Of a stretch of 64,000 nucleotides of DNA, positions 11,070 through 19,923 are shown piece by piece. Both the position numbers and the translations under genes were made by a program. How positions within the stretch are numbered: position 1 is the stretch's first letter; every line of letters begins with the position of its first letter. Origin of the DNA: JACOMY01 sp046233115. Its GTDB lineage: Bacteria > Pseudomonadota > Alphaproteobacteria > Kiloniellales > JACOMY01. The notes under the pieces were generated by a model that saw only the letters and a program-made list of their open reading frames with translations, had not been told where the DNA came from and made no database searches. Location of the stretch: contig JBJXHM010000019.1 of assembly GCA_046233115.1 (NCBI GenBank), forward strand, positions 22,965 through 86,964. The letters run 5' to 3'.

Positions 11070-11381
11070 TAGGAACTGACGTCGCACGCCTCGCTGAGGC
11101 TCATCTGGCGCTTCTCCGTGGCAATACAGGGCCCGGCCGCTGAGTCTTCAGGGCCAGCAGCCAACTTCTCCTTGCTCTCGCCTCTTTCCTGCTTCTAACT
11201 GGATTTGCCAGGCCGATCCCTGTTCGCAGAGCGGGCAGTGGAGCAGAAGAGACCGGCCGCACCTTGTCGCTGGAGAGACTGCGCCTCGGTTCGGGCAAGC
11301 GAACGAGAAGGCAACGGTAGTGGAACCGTTGCGCCACCGTTTGGCATCGGCCCCAGATTCGCCCCAGCTAGGGAGGCTCCA
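11070..11381. promoter_or_regulatory. gene-free gap upstream of RTX gene 3 with candidate promoter and hairpin
   Basis: No gene seen. TTGCTC (11172-11177), 17 bases, CTAACT (11195-11200) resembles a weak sigma-70 promoter and matches the arrangement upstream of RTX gene 2. GCAACGGT (11311-11318) and ACCGTTGC (11325-11332) form a perfect 8-bp hairpin with a 6-base loop, about 50 bases before the start codon. A 17-base string at 11186-11202 is identical to 5995-6011 inside the last gene of the redox operon. Confidence 0.35.
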
Positions 11382-13640
11382 ATGGTCATGCTCTTCGGGA
11401 ACTCGCTCGATAACTCCCTCACCGGCACCAGCGGCTACGATCTCATCACCGGGAACACCGGCAACGACAGCCTATACGGCCTGTCGGGCGTCGACGTCAT
11501 GGACGGTGGCGACGGTGCAGACCTGCTGTTTGGCGGTGCCGAACTCGACAGCCTGCTCGGCAACAGCGGCGACGACAGGATCTACGGCGACGGCGGCAAC
11601 GACACCGCCTTCGGCCTGGTCGGCAACGACACCTTCTTCGGCGGCGGCGGAGCCGACACGATCGAGGCCGGCAACGATGCAGACCTACTCTTCGGCAGCC
11701 AGGGCGACGATTTCCTGCAGGGCCAGAGCGGTGACGACAGACTCTACGGCGGTCTCGGTGTGGACTCCCTTTCCGGCGGCAGCGGCAACGACCTGGCCGA
11801 GGGTGGAGACGGCAATGATCTCATCGGCGGTGCCGAGGGCGACGACAGCATCTTCACTGGTGATGGCGACGACTACGTCGCCGGAGGGGACGGCAACGAC
11901 TATCTGGCCGGGTCGGGCGGCACCAACTTCATACAAGGCAATTCCGGCGACGACATTCTGGTCGGCGGCGACGATGCCTCCCGAAATCTCCTGATCGGCA
12001 ACAGCGGCAACGATACGGCCTTCGGCGGCGACGGGATGGACGCGATCCAAGGAGGACTGGGCGACGATACGGCCTTCGGCGGCAGCGGTGATGACGCGGT
12101 GGTCATCTCCGCCGGCGATGTCGGGGCGGGCGAGACCAACGACGGCGGATCGGGGGAGGACACGCTCTTCCTTCTCGGGATTCCTGTCGACATGGTCCCG
12201 CATACGAACTTTGAAGTCTTTCTGCTCGCCGGGACCAGCGCCTCCGAAACCATCGACGGCACTTCCTTCACCGACTGGATCGCCGGCTACCACGGCGCCG
12301 ATACCATCAGGGGCCTCAGCGGGAACGACAGCCTGTCCGGACAATCGGGCGATGATATCGCCCGTGGCGACAGCGGCATCGACCGCCTCTTCGGGGCCTC
12401 CGGCGACGATACCCTCTTCGGCGGCGACGGCGACGACACCGCCAGGGGCGACTATGACGACGACCGCATGTCAGGCGGCAGCGGCAGCGACTTCATGGAT
12501 GGGGGCGACGACGACGACTTCCTGAACGGCGGCAGCGGGGTCGATACCGCACTTGGCGGCAGCGGCGACGACACCTTCGTGGTGGACCGCAAGGCCGATG
12601 TGGTCTGGGACTTCGTCGGCAGCGGCTCGGCCGACCTGATCCGCTCCAACGCCGGCGACTACACCCTGGCCGACGGACCGCTCGGCGGCATCGACCAGCT
12701 GCAGATCCTCTCCGCCGCCAGGACGGCGAATGCGACCGGCAATGCCGAGGACAACACGCTCACCGGCAACTCCTTCCGCAACACGCTGGCAGGCGGCTCC
12801 GGCGCCGACATCCTCGACGGTGCGCTCGGCAACGACGTCATGATCGGCGGCAGCGGCGACGACACGGCCTATGTCGACCGCACCGGCGACAGCGTGATCG
12901 AGGCGGCCGGCGGCGGCGTCGACCTGGTGGTGGCCGCAGTCGACTACAGCCTGGGCTTCCACCAGGACGACCTCAGGCTGGCCGAGGGCGCCGGCATGCT
13001 GGACGGCCGCGGCAACGCGCTGGGCAACTCCATCACCGGCAACAGCGTGAAGAACAGCCTGGCCGGCCTGACCGGCGACGACCGCCTGTTCGGCGCAGGC
13101 GGAGCCGACACCCTGCGCGGCGACCAGGGCAAGGACCTGCTGTTCGGTGGCAGCAGCGCCGACCGCCTCTTCGGCGGCAACGAGCAGGACCGGCTCTACG
13201 GCGGCGCCCATGCCGACAGCCTGAACGGCGGCTCGGGGGCCGACCGGCTCTATGGCGGCGACGGCGACGACCGTATCAGCCTGGGCAATGCAGACCAGGC
13301 CTTCGGCGGCTCGGGCTCGGACCTCTTCCTCATGGACGGCAACGAGACCGGCGACGGCAAGGGCTCCGGCGGGCCGATCCTGGAGGACTTCGCCGGGGTG
13401 AAGCTCAACACCGCCGCCGACAACGACACCATCGCCTTCGCCACCGGGCTGGAGACCGGCACCTTCGCCTACATCGGCGGACAGGCCTTCCATGCCGCCG
13501 GCAACAGCGAGGCGCGCCACGACGGCGGCGGCCAGATCCAGGTCGATACAGACGGCGACGGCGCCACCGACCTGGTCTTCAGGATCGACGGCATGAGCCA
13601 GGCCGGCCAACTCACCGCAACGGACTTCGTCTGGTTCTAG
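11382..13640 (+). CDS. RTX calcium-binding repeat protein 3
   Basis: 752-aa RTX protein. ATG at 11382, with GGGAGG about 6 bases upstream; an upstream in-frame start at 11205 adds a low-complexity leader absent from sister proteins. The N-terminal half is its own set of beta-roll repeats with an insert around residues 235-290 (ending HTNFEVFLLAGTS). From about residue 377 to the end it is identical in protein and DNA to RTX protein 1. The C-terminal module ends TATDFVWF and probably carries the type I secretion signal. RTX gene 4 starts 61 bases downstream, so genes 3, 4 and 5 could form one transcript. Confidence 0.9.
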   Translation: MVMLFGNSLDNSLTGTSGYDLITGNTGNDSLYGLSGVDVMDGGDGADLLFGGAELDSLLGNSGDDRIYGDGGNDTAFGLVGNDTFFGGGGADTIEAGNDADLLFGSQGDDFLQGQSGDDRLYGGLGVDSLSGGSGNDLAEGGDGNDLIGGAEGDDSIFTGDGDDYVAGGDGNDYLAGSGGTNFIQGNSGDDILVGGDDASRNLLIGNSGNDTAFGGDGMDAIQGGLGDDTAFGGSGDDAVVISAGDVGAGETNDGGSGEDTLFLLGIPVDMVPHTNFEVFLLAGTSASETIDGTSFTDWIAGYHGADTIRGLSGNDSLSGQSGDDIARGDSGIDRLFGASGDDTLFGGDGDDTARGDYDDDRMSGGSGSDFMDGGDDDDFLNGGSGVDTALGGSGDDTFVVDRKADVVWDFVGSGSADLIRSNAGDYTLADGPLGGIDQLQILSAARTANATGNAEDNTLTGNSFRNTLAGGSGADILDGALGNDVMIGGSGDDTAYVDRTGDSVIEAAGGGVDLVVAAVDYSLGFHQDDLRLAEGAGMLDGRGNALGNSITGNSVKNSLAGLTGDDRLFGAGGADTLRGDQGKDLLFGGSSADRLFGGNEQDRLYGGAHADSLNGGSGADRLYGGDGDDRISLGNADQAFGGSGSDLFLMDGNETGDGKGSGGPILEDFAGVKLNTAADNDTIAFATGLETGTFAYIGGQAFHAAGNSEARHDGGGQIQVDTDGDGATDLVFRIDGMSQAGQLTATDFVWF

Positions 13641-13641
13641 G
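12512..13641 (+). repeat. exact 1130-bp duplicate, copy 2 (3' part of RTX gene 3)
   Basis: Identical to 7298-8427. The pair are direct repeats separated by about 4.1 kb containing RTX gene 2. Recombination between them would delete gene 2 and create a chimera of genes 1 and 3. Confidence 0.95.
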
Positions 13642-13701
13642 AAGGAGACCGAAGGAAAGGGGGCGACGCAGCGGCCTCCGGTTCAGCAGGGAGACAGCGC
13701 C

Positions 13702-16020
13702 ATGGTCTTGATAGCAGGTACCTCAGGCAACGACACCCTCACCGGCAGCGACCAGGTTGATGCCTTGTCCGGCCTCGGTGGCAACGACACGCTGCTAGGC
13801 CTCGGCAGCGCCGACCAGCTCTTCGGCGGCAGCGGCTTCGACGATCTCTTCGGCAGCTCCGGCAATGACACTCTGACCGGGGGCAGCGGCAACGACGAGC
13901 TCCTGGGCGAGGACGACGACGACAGCGTCTTCGGCGGCCTTGGCTACGACCGGGCCTTCGGCGGCAAGGGACTCGACGTCGTCTGGGGCGGCGAGGCCGA
14001 CGACAGCCTCTACGGCGGCGGCGGACACGATTCGGTCTGGGGTGATTCCGGCAACGACTGGATCTATGGCGGCACTGGCAATGACACCCTGGTCGGCTGG
14101 ACCGGAGATGATACCATCCACGGCGAGATCGGCAACGACTTCGTGCTGGCGTTAAACGGCAAGGACACGGTCTTCGGCGGCAGCGGTACGGACTCGATCC
14201 GCGGCCAGAGCGGCGACGATAGCCTCTTCGCCGGCAGCGGCGCCGACCAGTTCTACGGCGACAGCGGCAGCGACAGCGTCTGGGGCGGCGACGGCGACGA
14301 CTTCATGGGCGGCGGTCCGGGCGATGACAAGGCCTACGGTGACAAGGGCAACGATACCCTCTTCCCGGACAGCGGAACCGACACGATCTTCGGCGGCAGC
14401 GGCGACGATCAGGTCCGCATCTTCGCCGAGTGGGCCAACGGCGGCGACGTCTTCGACGGCGGCTCCGGCAAGGACAAGCTGTTCCTGGCGCTCGAGGCCA
14501 CGGTCGGCGGATTCCTCTTCACCAACTTCGAGCAGGTGCAGATCCTGGGCGTCACCGCCGGCGAGACCCTCTATGGCACCCACCTGCCCGACACCATCCA
14601 GGGCCTCGGCGGCGACGACGACGTCCGCGGCTTCGCCGACGACGATACCCTGCAGGGCGACGACGGCGACGACCAGGTGCGCGGCAACGGCGGTAACGAC
14701 CTGCTGGTCGGCGGCTTCGGCGAGGATGGCCTCTTCGGCGGGCCGGGTGACGATACGATCCTGGCCAACGACGGCAAGGACAGCGTCATGGGCGGCAGCG
14801 GCAGCGACCTCCTCTACGGAGGCCAGAGCAGCGATGAACTCGACGGTGGCAGCGGCAGCGATACCATGACCGGCGGTTCCGGGTCCGACACCTTCTTCGT
14901 CGATACCCTAACCGACCGCGTGAACGAGTGGGAGCAGCAGGGCAAGGCCGACGTGATCCGCTCCATGGCAGCCGACTACACGCTCCAGGCCGGTGCCTTC
15001 GGCCACATCGAGAAACTCATCATCGACAAAGGCGCCGGCGCCGCCGATGCCAGCGGAAACGCCTACGACAACACCCTGCTCGGTAATGGCTTCGCCAACA
15101 GCCTGGCTGGCGGTTCCGGCGACGATATCCTGAATGGCAAGAGCGGCGTCGACACCCTGGTCGGAGGTAGCGGCAAGGACACTTTCGTCGTCGACGACCC
15201 GCTGGACAAGGTCGTCGAGGCCGCCGGTGGCGGTAGCGATCTGGTGCGGGCCGAGGCCGACTACACCCTGGGCTTCCATGCCGACAACCTGCGCCTGGAA
15301 CCCGGTGCCGGCCTACTCATGGGTCGAGGCAACGCGCTGGACAACGTGATGGAGGGCAACACCGCCAGCAACTCGCTCTCCGGCCGGACCGGCAATGACA
15401 GCCTCTACGGCGAGGCCGGCGACGACGCCCTACGCGGCAACGACGGCACCGACCTGCTCTACGGCGGCAGCGGCCAGGACCGGCTGTTCGGTGGCGCCGG
15501 CAACGATAGCCTCGACGGCGATGCCAACAACGACGTGCTGAACGGCCAGGACGGCGCCGACGACCTGCAGGGCGGGGCCGGCAACGACACCCTGTTCGGC
15601 TCGAACGACGGCAGCTTCATCGACCTCCTGCGCGGTCAGGCAGGCGACGACAGCCTCTCGATGGGCAACTACGACACCGCCATCGGGGGAGCCGGCCACG
15701 ACGCCTTCATCCTGGGCGGTGACGAGACCGGCCATGGCGGCGGTTCCGGCGGCCCGCTGGTCAAGGACTTCAGCGGGGTGAAGCTGAACAGCGCCGCGGA
15801 GGCCGACAGCCTGGTCTTCGCCATGGGGCTGGAGAGCGGCAGCTTCGACTATCGCGGCGGCAAGACCTTCACCGGCGGCGGCAACAGCGAGGCGCGGCAC
15901 GACGGCCAGGGCCAGATCCAGGTCGACAGCGACGGCGACGGCACCGCCGACCTCTTCTTCCGGGTCGAGGGCATGAGCCAAGCCGGCCAGCTCACCGCCA
16001 GTGACTTCCTGTGGCTGTAG
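13702..16020 (+). CDS. RTX calcium-binding repeat protein 4
   Basis: 772-aa RTX protein. The ATG follows GGGAG about 9 bases upstream; the first residues (MVLIAGTSGNDTL) resemble those of RTX protein 1 and support this start. Beta-roll repeats fill about residues 5-235, with an insert to about 290, then more repeats and two DTFFVD/DTFVVD blocks. The C-terminal module is a variant (GDETGHGGGSGG to TASDFLWL) shared with RTX protein 5 rather than with proteins 1-3. No signal peptide and no catalytic domain seen. RTX gene 5 begins 13 bases after its stop, with the ribosome-binding site overlapping the stop codon, so the two are almost certainly co-transcribed. Confidence 0.88.
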   Translation: MVLIAGTSGNDTLTGSDQVDALSGLGGNDTLLGLGSADQLFGGSGFDDLFGSSGNDTLTGGSGNDELLGEDDDDSVFGGLGYDRAFGGKGLDVVWGGEADDSLYGGGGHDSVWGDSGNDWIYGGTGNDTLVGWTGDDTIHGEIGNDFVLALNGKDTVFGGSGTDSIRGQSGDDSLFAGSGADQFYGDSGSDSVWGGDGDDFMGGGPGDDKAYGDKGNDTLFPDSGTDTIFGGSGDDQVRIFAEWANGGDVFDGGSGKDKLFLALEATVGGFLFTNFEQVQILGVTAGETLYGTHLPDTIQGLGGDDDVRGFADDDTLQGDDGDDQVRGNGGNDLLVGGFGEDGLFGGPGDDTILANDGKDSVMGGSGSDLLYGGQSSDELDGGSGSDTMTGGSGSDTFFVDTLTDRVNEWEQQGKADVIRSMAADYTLQAGAFGHIEKLIIDKGAGAADASGNAYDNTLLGNGFANSLAGGSGDDILNGKSGVDTLVGGSGKDTFVVDDPLDKVVEAAGGGSDLVRAEADYTLGFHADNLRLEPGAGLLMGRGNALDNVMEGNTASNSLSGRTGNDSLYGEAGDDALRGNDGTDLLYGGSGQDRLFGGAGNDSLDGDANNDVLNGQDGADDLQGGAGNDTLFGSNDGSFIDLLRGQAGDDSLSMGNYDTAIGGAGHDAFILGGDETGHGGGSGGPLVKDFSGVKLNSAAEADSLVFAMGLESGSFDYRGGKTFTGGGNSEARHDGQGQIQVDSDGDGTADLFFRVEGMSQAGQLTASDFLWL

Positions 16021-16033
16021 GAGGGACCGAAGC

Positions 16034-19000
16034 GTGACCACGACAGCAGTGCTCTGGAAGCATCTTGGCCGAGTCAACTCTGCATCCAGCGGGCCGACCG
16101 GCAACAGCAGCTTCGATCCCGTCCTGGTCGGCCTTGCCGACGGTGGCTTCCTCATCGCCTATACCGACGACACCAACGCCAACGACGGCGCCAGCGGCTC
16201 CGACATCCTGGCGCGGCTCTACGACATCGAAGGTGAGCCGCAGGGCGCCTCCTTCAAGCTGAACTCGATCAGGCAGGTCGACAACGAGGGCAATCCCGAG
16301 CTGGCGGCCCTGCCGAACGGCGGCTTCGTGCTGGTCTACGAGGACACCGACGCGAACGGCACCTCGCTGGTCTGGCAGAGCTACAACGCCAACGGCAGCA
16401 AGTTGGACAACGGCGTCATCCTGAACGATCCCGGCGCCGACAACCTGGACCTGCCGCGCGTTGCCACCTTCGACGACGGCGCCTTCGTGGTGACCTACAC
16501 CCGCACCAGCGGCGGTAACGACCAGATCAAGGCCAAGGTGGTGACGGCGGACGGCACGGCCGGGCCGGAGCTCGCGATCCGGGACCACCCCGACGATCCG
16601 CGCCAGGCCGACGTCGCAGTCCTGGACAGCAACCGCTTCGTGACAGTGTTCATTGAGGACGACCCGGCTGGCGCCAGGCCGGAGTTCCGGATCTTCGACC
16701 GCGACGGCAACCTCGAGGCCAGCGGCAACGTGATCGCGCCGGGCAGCGGCAACCGCGATCCGCAGGTCGCCGTGATCGCGCCTGATCGCTTCGTCGTCAC
16801 CTGGTGGGACGACAGCAACACCAGCAACGGCGACATCTACCTGCGCATCTATGACGACCAGGGCAACGATCTCTCCGGTCTGGTGACCGTCGCCGACGGT
16901 GCGGCGGATCAGACCCGGCCGGCCATCACGCCGCTGGCCGACGGCGGCTTCGAGGTGGTCTACGAGACCGACTTCCTGGACGACGGCATCGCCGCCCAGC
17001 GCTACGACGCCGACGGCACCCCGATCGGCATCCCCACCAACGTCGTCCATGGCTCCGGCCTCCGGGAATCGCCCGAGGTCGCGCTGCTGGCCGACGGCCG
17101 CTTCGCCGTCGCCTGGCAACAGTTCGGCGGGATCGACAAGGGCGTCGACGTGACCGCCAGCGTCTGGGACCCGCGCGACAGCCTGATCGTCGGCACGCCG
17201 GACGACGACAACCTCACCGGCAACTTCGCCACCGGCTCCACCATCCGCAGCCGCGACGGCGACGACAGCGTCTTCGGCGGCAACGGCGACGACCTGATCC
17301 AGAGCGCTCGCGGGAACGACTGGGTCGAAGCCAACAAGGGCGACGACGAGCTGCGTGGCGGCAGCGGCGGGGACCGCCTCTTCGGCGACAGCGGCGACGA
17401 CATCCTGCGCGGCGGCAGCGGCACCGACACGCTCTGGGGCGGCAGCGGACAGGATACCGCGTTCGGCCAGGACGGCGACGACACCATCTTCGGCGGCCGC
17501 GACATCGACAGCCTGGAGGGCGGCAGTGGCGACGATGTGATCTACGGCGGCTCGCAGTTCGACTTCCTGCGCGGCGGCAGCGGCCGCGACATCCTCTACG
17601 GCGGGACCGGGCCCGACGGCTTCATTGTCAGGCCCGGCGAGGCGACTGCCGGCGACAGCGTCTTCGGCGGCCCCGGCTTCGACAACATGCTGTTCTACAA
17701 CGGTGCCAACTTCGCCGACGGCATGCTGATCTTCGACATCGAGCGCTTCGCTTTCTATGGCACCAATGCCGACGACAGCATCGACGGCAGCCCGGTGGCC
17801 GACACGATGTGGGGCTCGGCCGGCGACGACCTGTTGCAGGCCTCCGGCGGCAACGACCGGGTCTATGGCGGTGACGGCAAGGACACCTTGCGCGGCGATA
17901 CCGGCCTGGACCGGATCTTCGGCGGCAGCGGCGAGGATGTGCTCTCCGGCGGTGACGACGCGGACAGCCTCTACGGCGGCACCGGCGGAGACCGCTTCAT
18001 CGGTGGTAGCGGCAACGATACCCTTTTCGGCGGCCGCGGACGCGACTTCCTGAACGGCGGCAGCGGCTCGGACAGCATGGTCGGCGGCAAGGCCGACGAC
18101 ACCTTCATCGTGGAGCGCCCCACCGACCGGGTGATCGAGGTCACCGGCGGCGGCCTCCTTGACCTGATCCGCTCCAGCGCCAGCAGCTACAGCATGGACG
18201 ACGACGCCCAGGTCGAGCGGGTCGAGCTGATCCAGGGGGCCGGTGACCTCACTTTCAGCGGCAACGACCGCGACAACTCCATCCTCGGCAACAGCGGCGA
18301 CAACCTGCTGTTCGGCGGCGCCGGCGACGACACCCTGGACGGCGGCTCGGGCTCCGACCTTCTGGTGGGCGCAACCGGAAACGACGTCATGATCGTCGAC
18401 ACCAGCGGCGACATCGTCTCCAACCAGGCCGGTGCCGGACAGGACCGGGTGATCGCCTCCGTCGACTTCTCGCTGTCGGGTGGCGTCGAGGAGCTGGTGC
18501 TGGCCAGCGGAGCCGGCGTGATCGACGGCTTCGGCAACTTCGAAGACAACATCATGGACGGCAACAGCGCCTCCAACCTCCTCACGGGCGGCGGGGGTGA
18601 CGACAGCCTGCTTGGCCACCGTGGGCACGACACCCTGCAGGGCGGCGGGCACGACGACTATCTCTCGGGTGCTTCCGGCGACGACAGCGTGCTCGGCGGC
18701 GGCGGCGACGATACCCTGGACCTGGGCCGGCGCGACTGGGCCAAGGGCGGCACCGGGGCCGACTGGTTCCTCTTCGACGGCGACGAGACCGCCAACGCCC
18801 AGGGTTCCGGCGGTCCCCTGATCACCGACTTCGGCGGCCAGCTCCTCACCGCCGGCCCGGGGACCGACCGCCTGGTCTTCGCCACCGGCCTGGAGAGCGG
18901 CAGCTTCGACTACCGCGGCGGCAGGGCCTTCACCGGCAGCGGCGACAGCGAGGCGCGGCACGATGGCCAGGGTCAGATCCAGGTCGATATCGACGGTGAC

Positions 19001-19081
19001 GGCAAGGGCGACGTTACCTTCCGGCTCGCGGGCATGAGCCAGGCTGGCCAGCTCACCGCCGCGGACTTCCTCTGGCTGTAG
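16034..19081 (+). CDS. RTX protein 5 with N-terminal seven-repeat (propeller-like) region
   Basis: 1015-aa protein. The GTG at 16034 lies 8 bases after AGGAGGG, which overlaps the stop of RTX gene 4; the longer frame from 16001 overlaps that gene and lacks a site. Residues about 1-385 hold seven copies of a 50-residue repeat centred on L-x-D-G-x-F-x-V-x-[YW], for example LADGGFLIAYTDD and LADGRFAVAWQQ. The number and length suggest a seven-bladed beta-propeller. Residues about 390-900 are RTX nonapeptides with an insert and a DTFIVE block. The C-terminal module ends TAADFLWL. The propeller could be the functional (binding) head and the RTX part the secretion and folding scaffold; that is inference. 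Confidence 0.87.
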   Translation: MTTTAVLWKHLGRVNSASSGPTGNSSFDPVLVGLADGGFLIAYTDDTNANDGASGSDILARLYDIEGEPQGASFKLNSIRQVDNEGNPELAALPNGGFVLVYEDTDANGTSLVWQSYNANGSKLDNGVILNDPGADNLDLPRVATFDDGAFVVTYTRTSGGNDQIKAKVVTADGTAGPELAIRDHPDDPRQADVAVLDSNRFVTVFIEDDPAGARPEFRIFDRDGNLEASGNVIAPGSGNRDPQVAVIAPDRFVVTWWDDSNTSNGDIYLRIYDDQGNDLSGLVTVADGAADQTRPAITPLADGGFEVVYETDFLDDGIAAQRYDADGTPIGIPTNVVHGSGLRESPEVALLADGRFAVAWQQFGGIDKGVDVTASVWDPRDSLIVGTPDDDNLTGNFATGSTIRSRDGDDSVFGGNGDDLIQSARGNDWVEANKGDDELRGGSGGDRLFGDSGDDILRGGSGTDTLWGGSGQDTAFGQDGDDTIFGGRDIDSLEGGSGDDVIYGGSQFDFLRGGSGRDILYGGTGPDGFIVRPGEATAGDSVFGGPGFDNMLFYNGANFADGMLIFDIERFAFYGTNADDSIDGSPVADTMWGSAGDDLLQASGGNDRVYGGDGKDTLRGDTGLDRIFGGSGEDVLSGGDDADSLYGGTGGDRFIGGSGNDTLFGGRGRDFLNGGSGSDSMVGGKADDTFIVERPTDRVIEVTGGGLLDLIRSSASSYSMDDDAQVERVELIQGAGDLTFSGNDRDNSILGNSGDNLLFGGAGDDTLDGGSGSDLLVGATGNDVMIVDTSGDIVSNQAGAGQDRVIASVDFSLSGGVEELVLASGAGVIDGFGNFEDNIMDGNSASNLLTGGGGDDSLLGHRGHDTLQGGGHDDYLSGASGDDSVLGGGGDDTLDLGRRDWAKGGTGADWFLFDGDETANAQGSGGPLITDFGGQLLTAGPGTDRLVFATGLESGSFDYRGGRAFTGSGDSEARHDGQGQIQVDIDGDGKGDVTFRLAGMSQAGQLTAADFLWL

Positions 19082-19167
19082 GCGCGGGCCGCTGCAAGCA
19101 GCGGAGTTTGTGCCGGCCCGCCAGTGCCTAGGCTGCCCCCGGATCGAAACCGGAGGGAGCGAGCGCC

Positions 19168-19923
19168 ATGCGCCTTGAGGGAAAAACCGTTATCGTTACC
19201 GGGGCCAGTTCAGGGATCGGCCAGGCTGCCGCCCTGCTCTTCGCCCAGGAGGGCGCGAACCTTGTGCTGGGCGCACGGCGAAAGGCCCGGCTGCGCGAGC
19301 TGGAGGCCCTGATCCGGCGGCAGGCGAACGGCTCCGCAGTCTTCCAGACAGGCGACGTCGCCGAGGAAGGCTATGCCGAGGCGCTGGTGGCGCTGGCCGA
19401 GACCCGTTTCGGCAGCCTGGACGGGGCCTTCAACAATGCCGGCATCATGGGCGAGACCCTGCCGGCGCCGGAGATGCCGGCGGCGAACTGGCGCCAGGTG
19501 ATCGACACCAACCTGACCGGCGCCTTCTACGCCGCCAAGCACCAGCTTCGCGCGATGGAGCCGCGCGGCTCCGGCTCGATCGTCTTCACCTCCTCCTTCG
19601 TCGGCCACCGGATCGGCTTTCCCGGGATGGCCGCCTATGCTGCCTCCAAGGCCGGCCTGGTCGGCCTCACCCAGGTGCTGGCCGCCGAGCACGGCCCGGC
19701 CGGCATCCGGGTGAACGCGCTGCTGCCCGGCGGCACGCTGACCGAGATGGCGGGTGATGATCCGGACCACCTGGCCTTCGTACGCGGCCTGCACGCCCTG
19801 AAGCGCATGGCGGCACCGATGGAGATCGCCCAGGCGGCGCTCTTCCTGCTCTCCGACGCAGCCTCCTTCGTCACCGGCAGCGCACTGCTGGCCGACGGCG
19901 GCAACTCGATCAGCAAGACCTGA
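19168..19923 (+). CDS. SDR family NAD(P)-dependent oxidoreductase
   Basis: Classical short-chain dehydrogenase/reductase, 251 aa. TGASSGIG cofactor motif at residues 11-18, NNAG at 89-92, active-site Asn115, Ser143, Tyr157 and Lys161 (YAASK). An Arg-Arg pair after beta-strand 2 (GARRKAR) suggests NADP preference. ATG follows GGAGGG. The C-terminus (LLADGGNSISKT) is typical of the FabG-like branch. Substrate unknown. It stands alone after the RTX array, and its 3' end overlaps the convergent cyclase gene by 14 bases. Confidence 0.92.
   Translation: MRLEGKTVIVTGASSGIGQAAALLFAQEGANLVLGARRKARLRELEALIRRQANGSAVFQTGDVAEEGYAEALVALAETRFGSLDGAFNNAGIMGETLPAPEMPAANWRQVIDTNLTGAFYAAKHQLRAMEPRGSGSIVFTSSFVGHRIGFPGMAAYAASKAGLVGLTQVLAAEHGPAGIRVNALLPGGTLTEMAGDDPDHLAFVRGLHALKRMAAPMEIAQAALFLLSDAASFVTGSALLADGGNSISKT

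Noticed and set aside
8457..18961. Very long open frames on the minus strand through the RTX array (for example 8457-10328 and 15992-18961)
   Set aside because: They are mirror images of the Gly/Asp repeat codons: low-complexity Val/Ala/Glu-rich translations with no domain pattern, start site or ribosome-binding site.
6174..19081. Short tandem repeats that could suggest a CRISPR or satellite array
   Set aside because: The periodicity is 27 bases in frame and encodes RTX nonapeptides; units are degenerate and there are no unique spacers.
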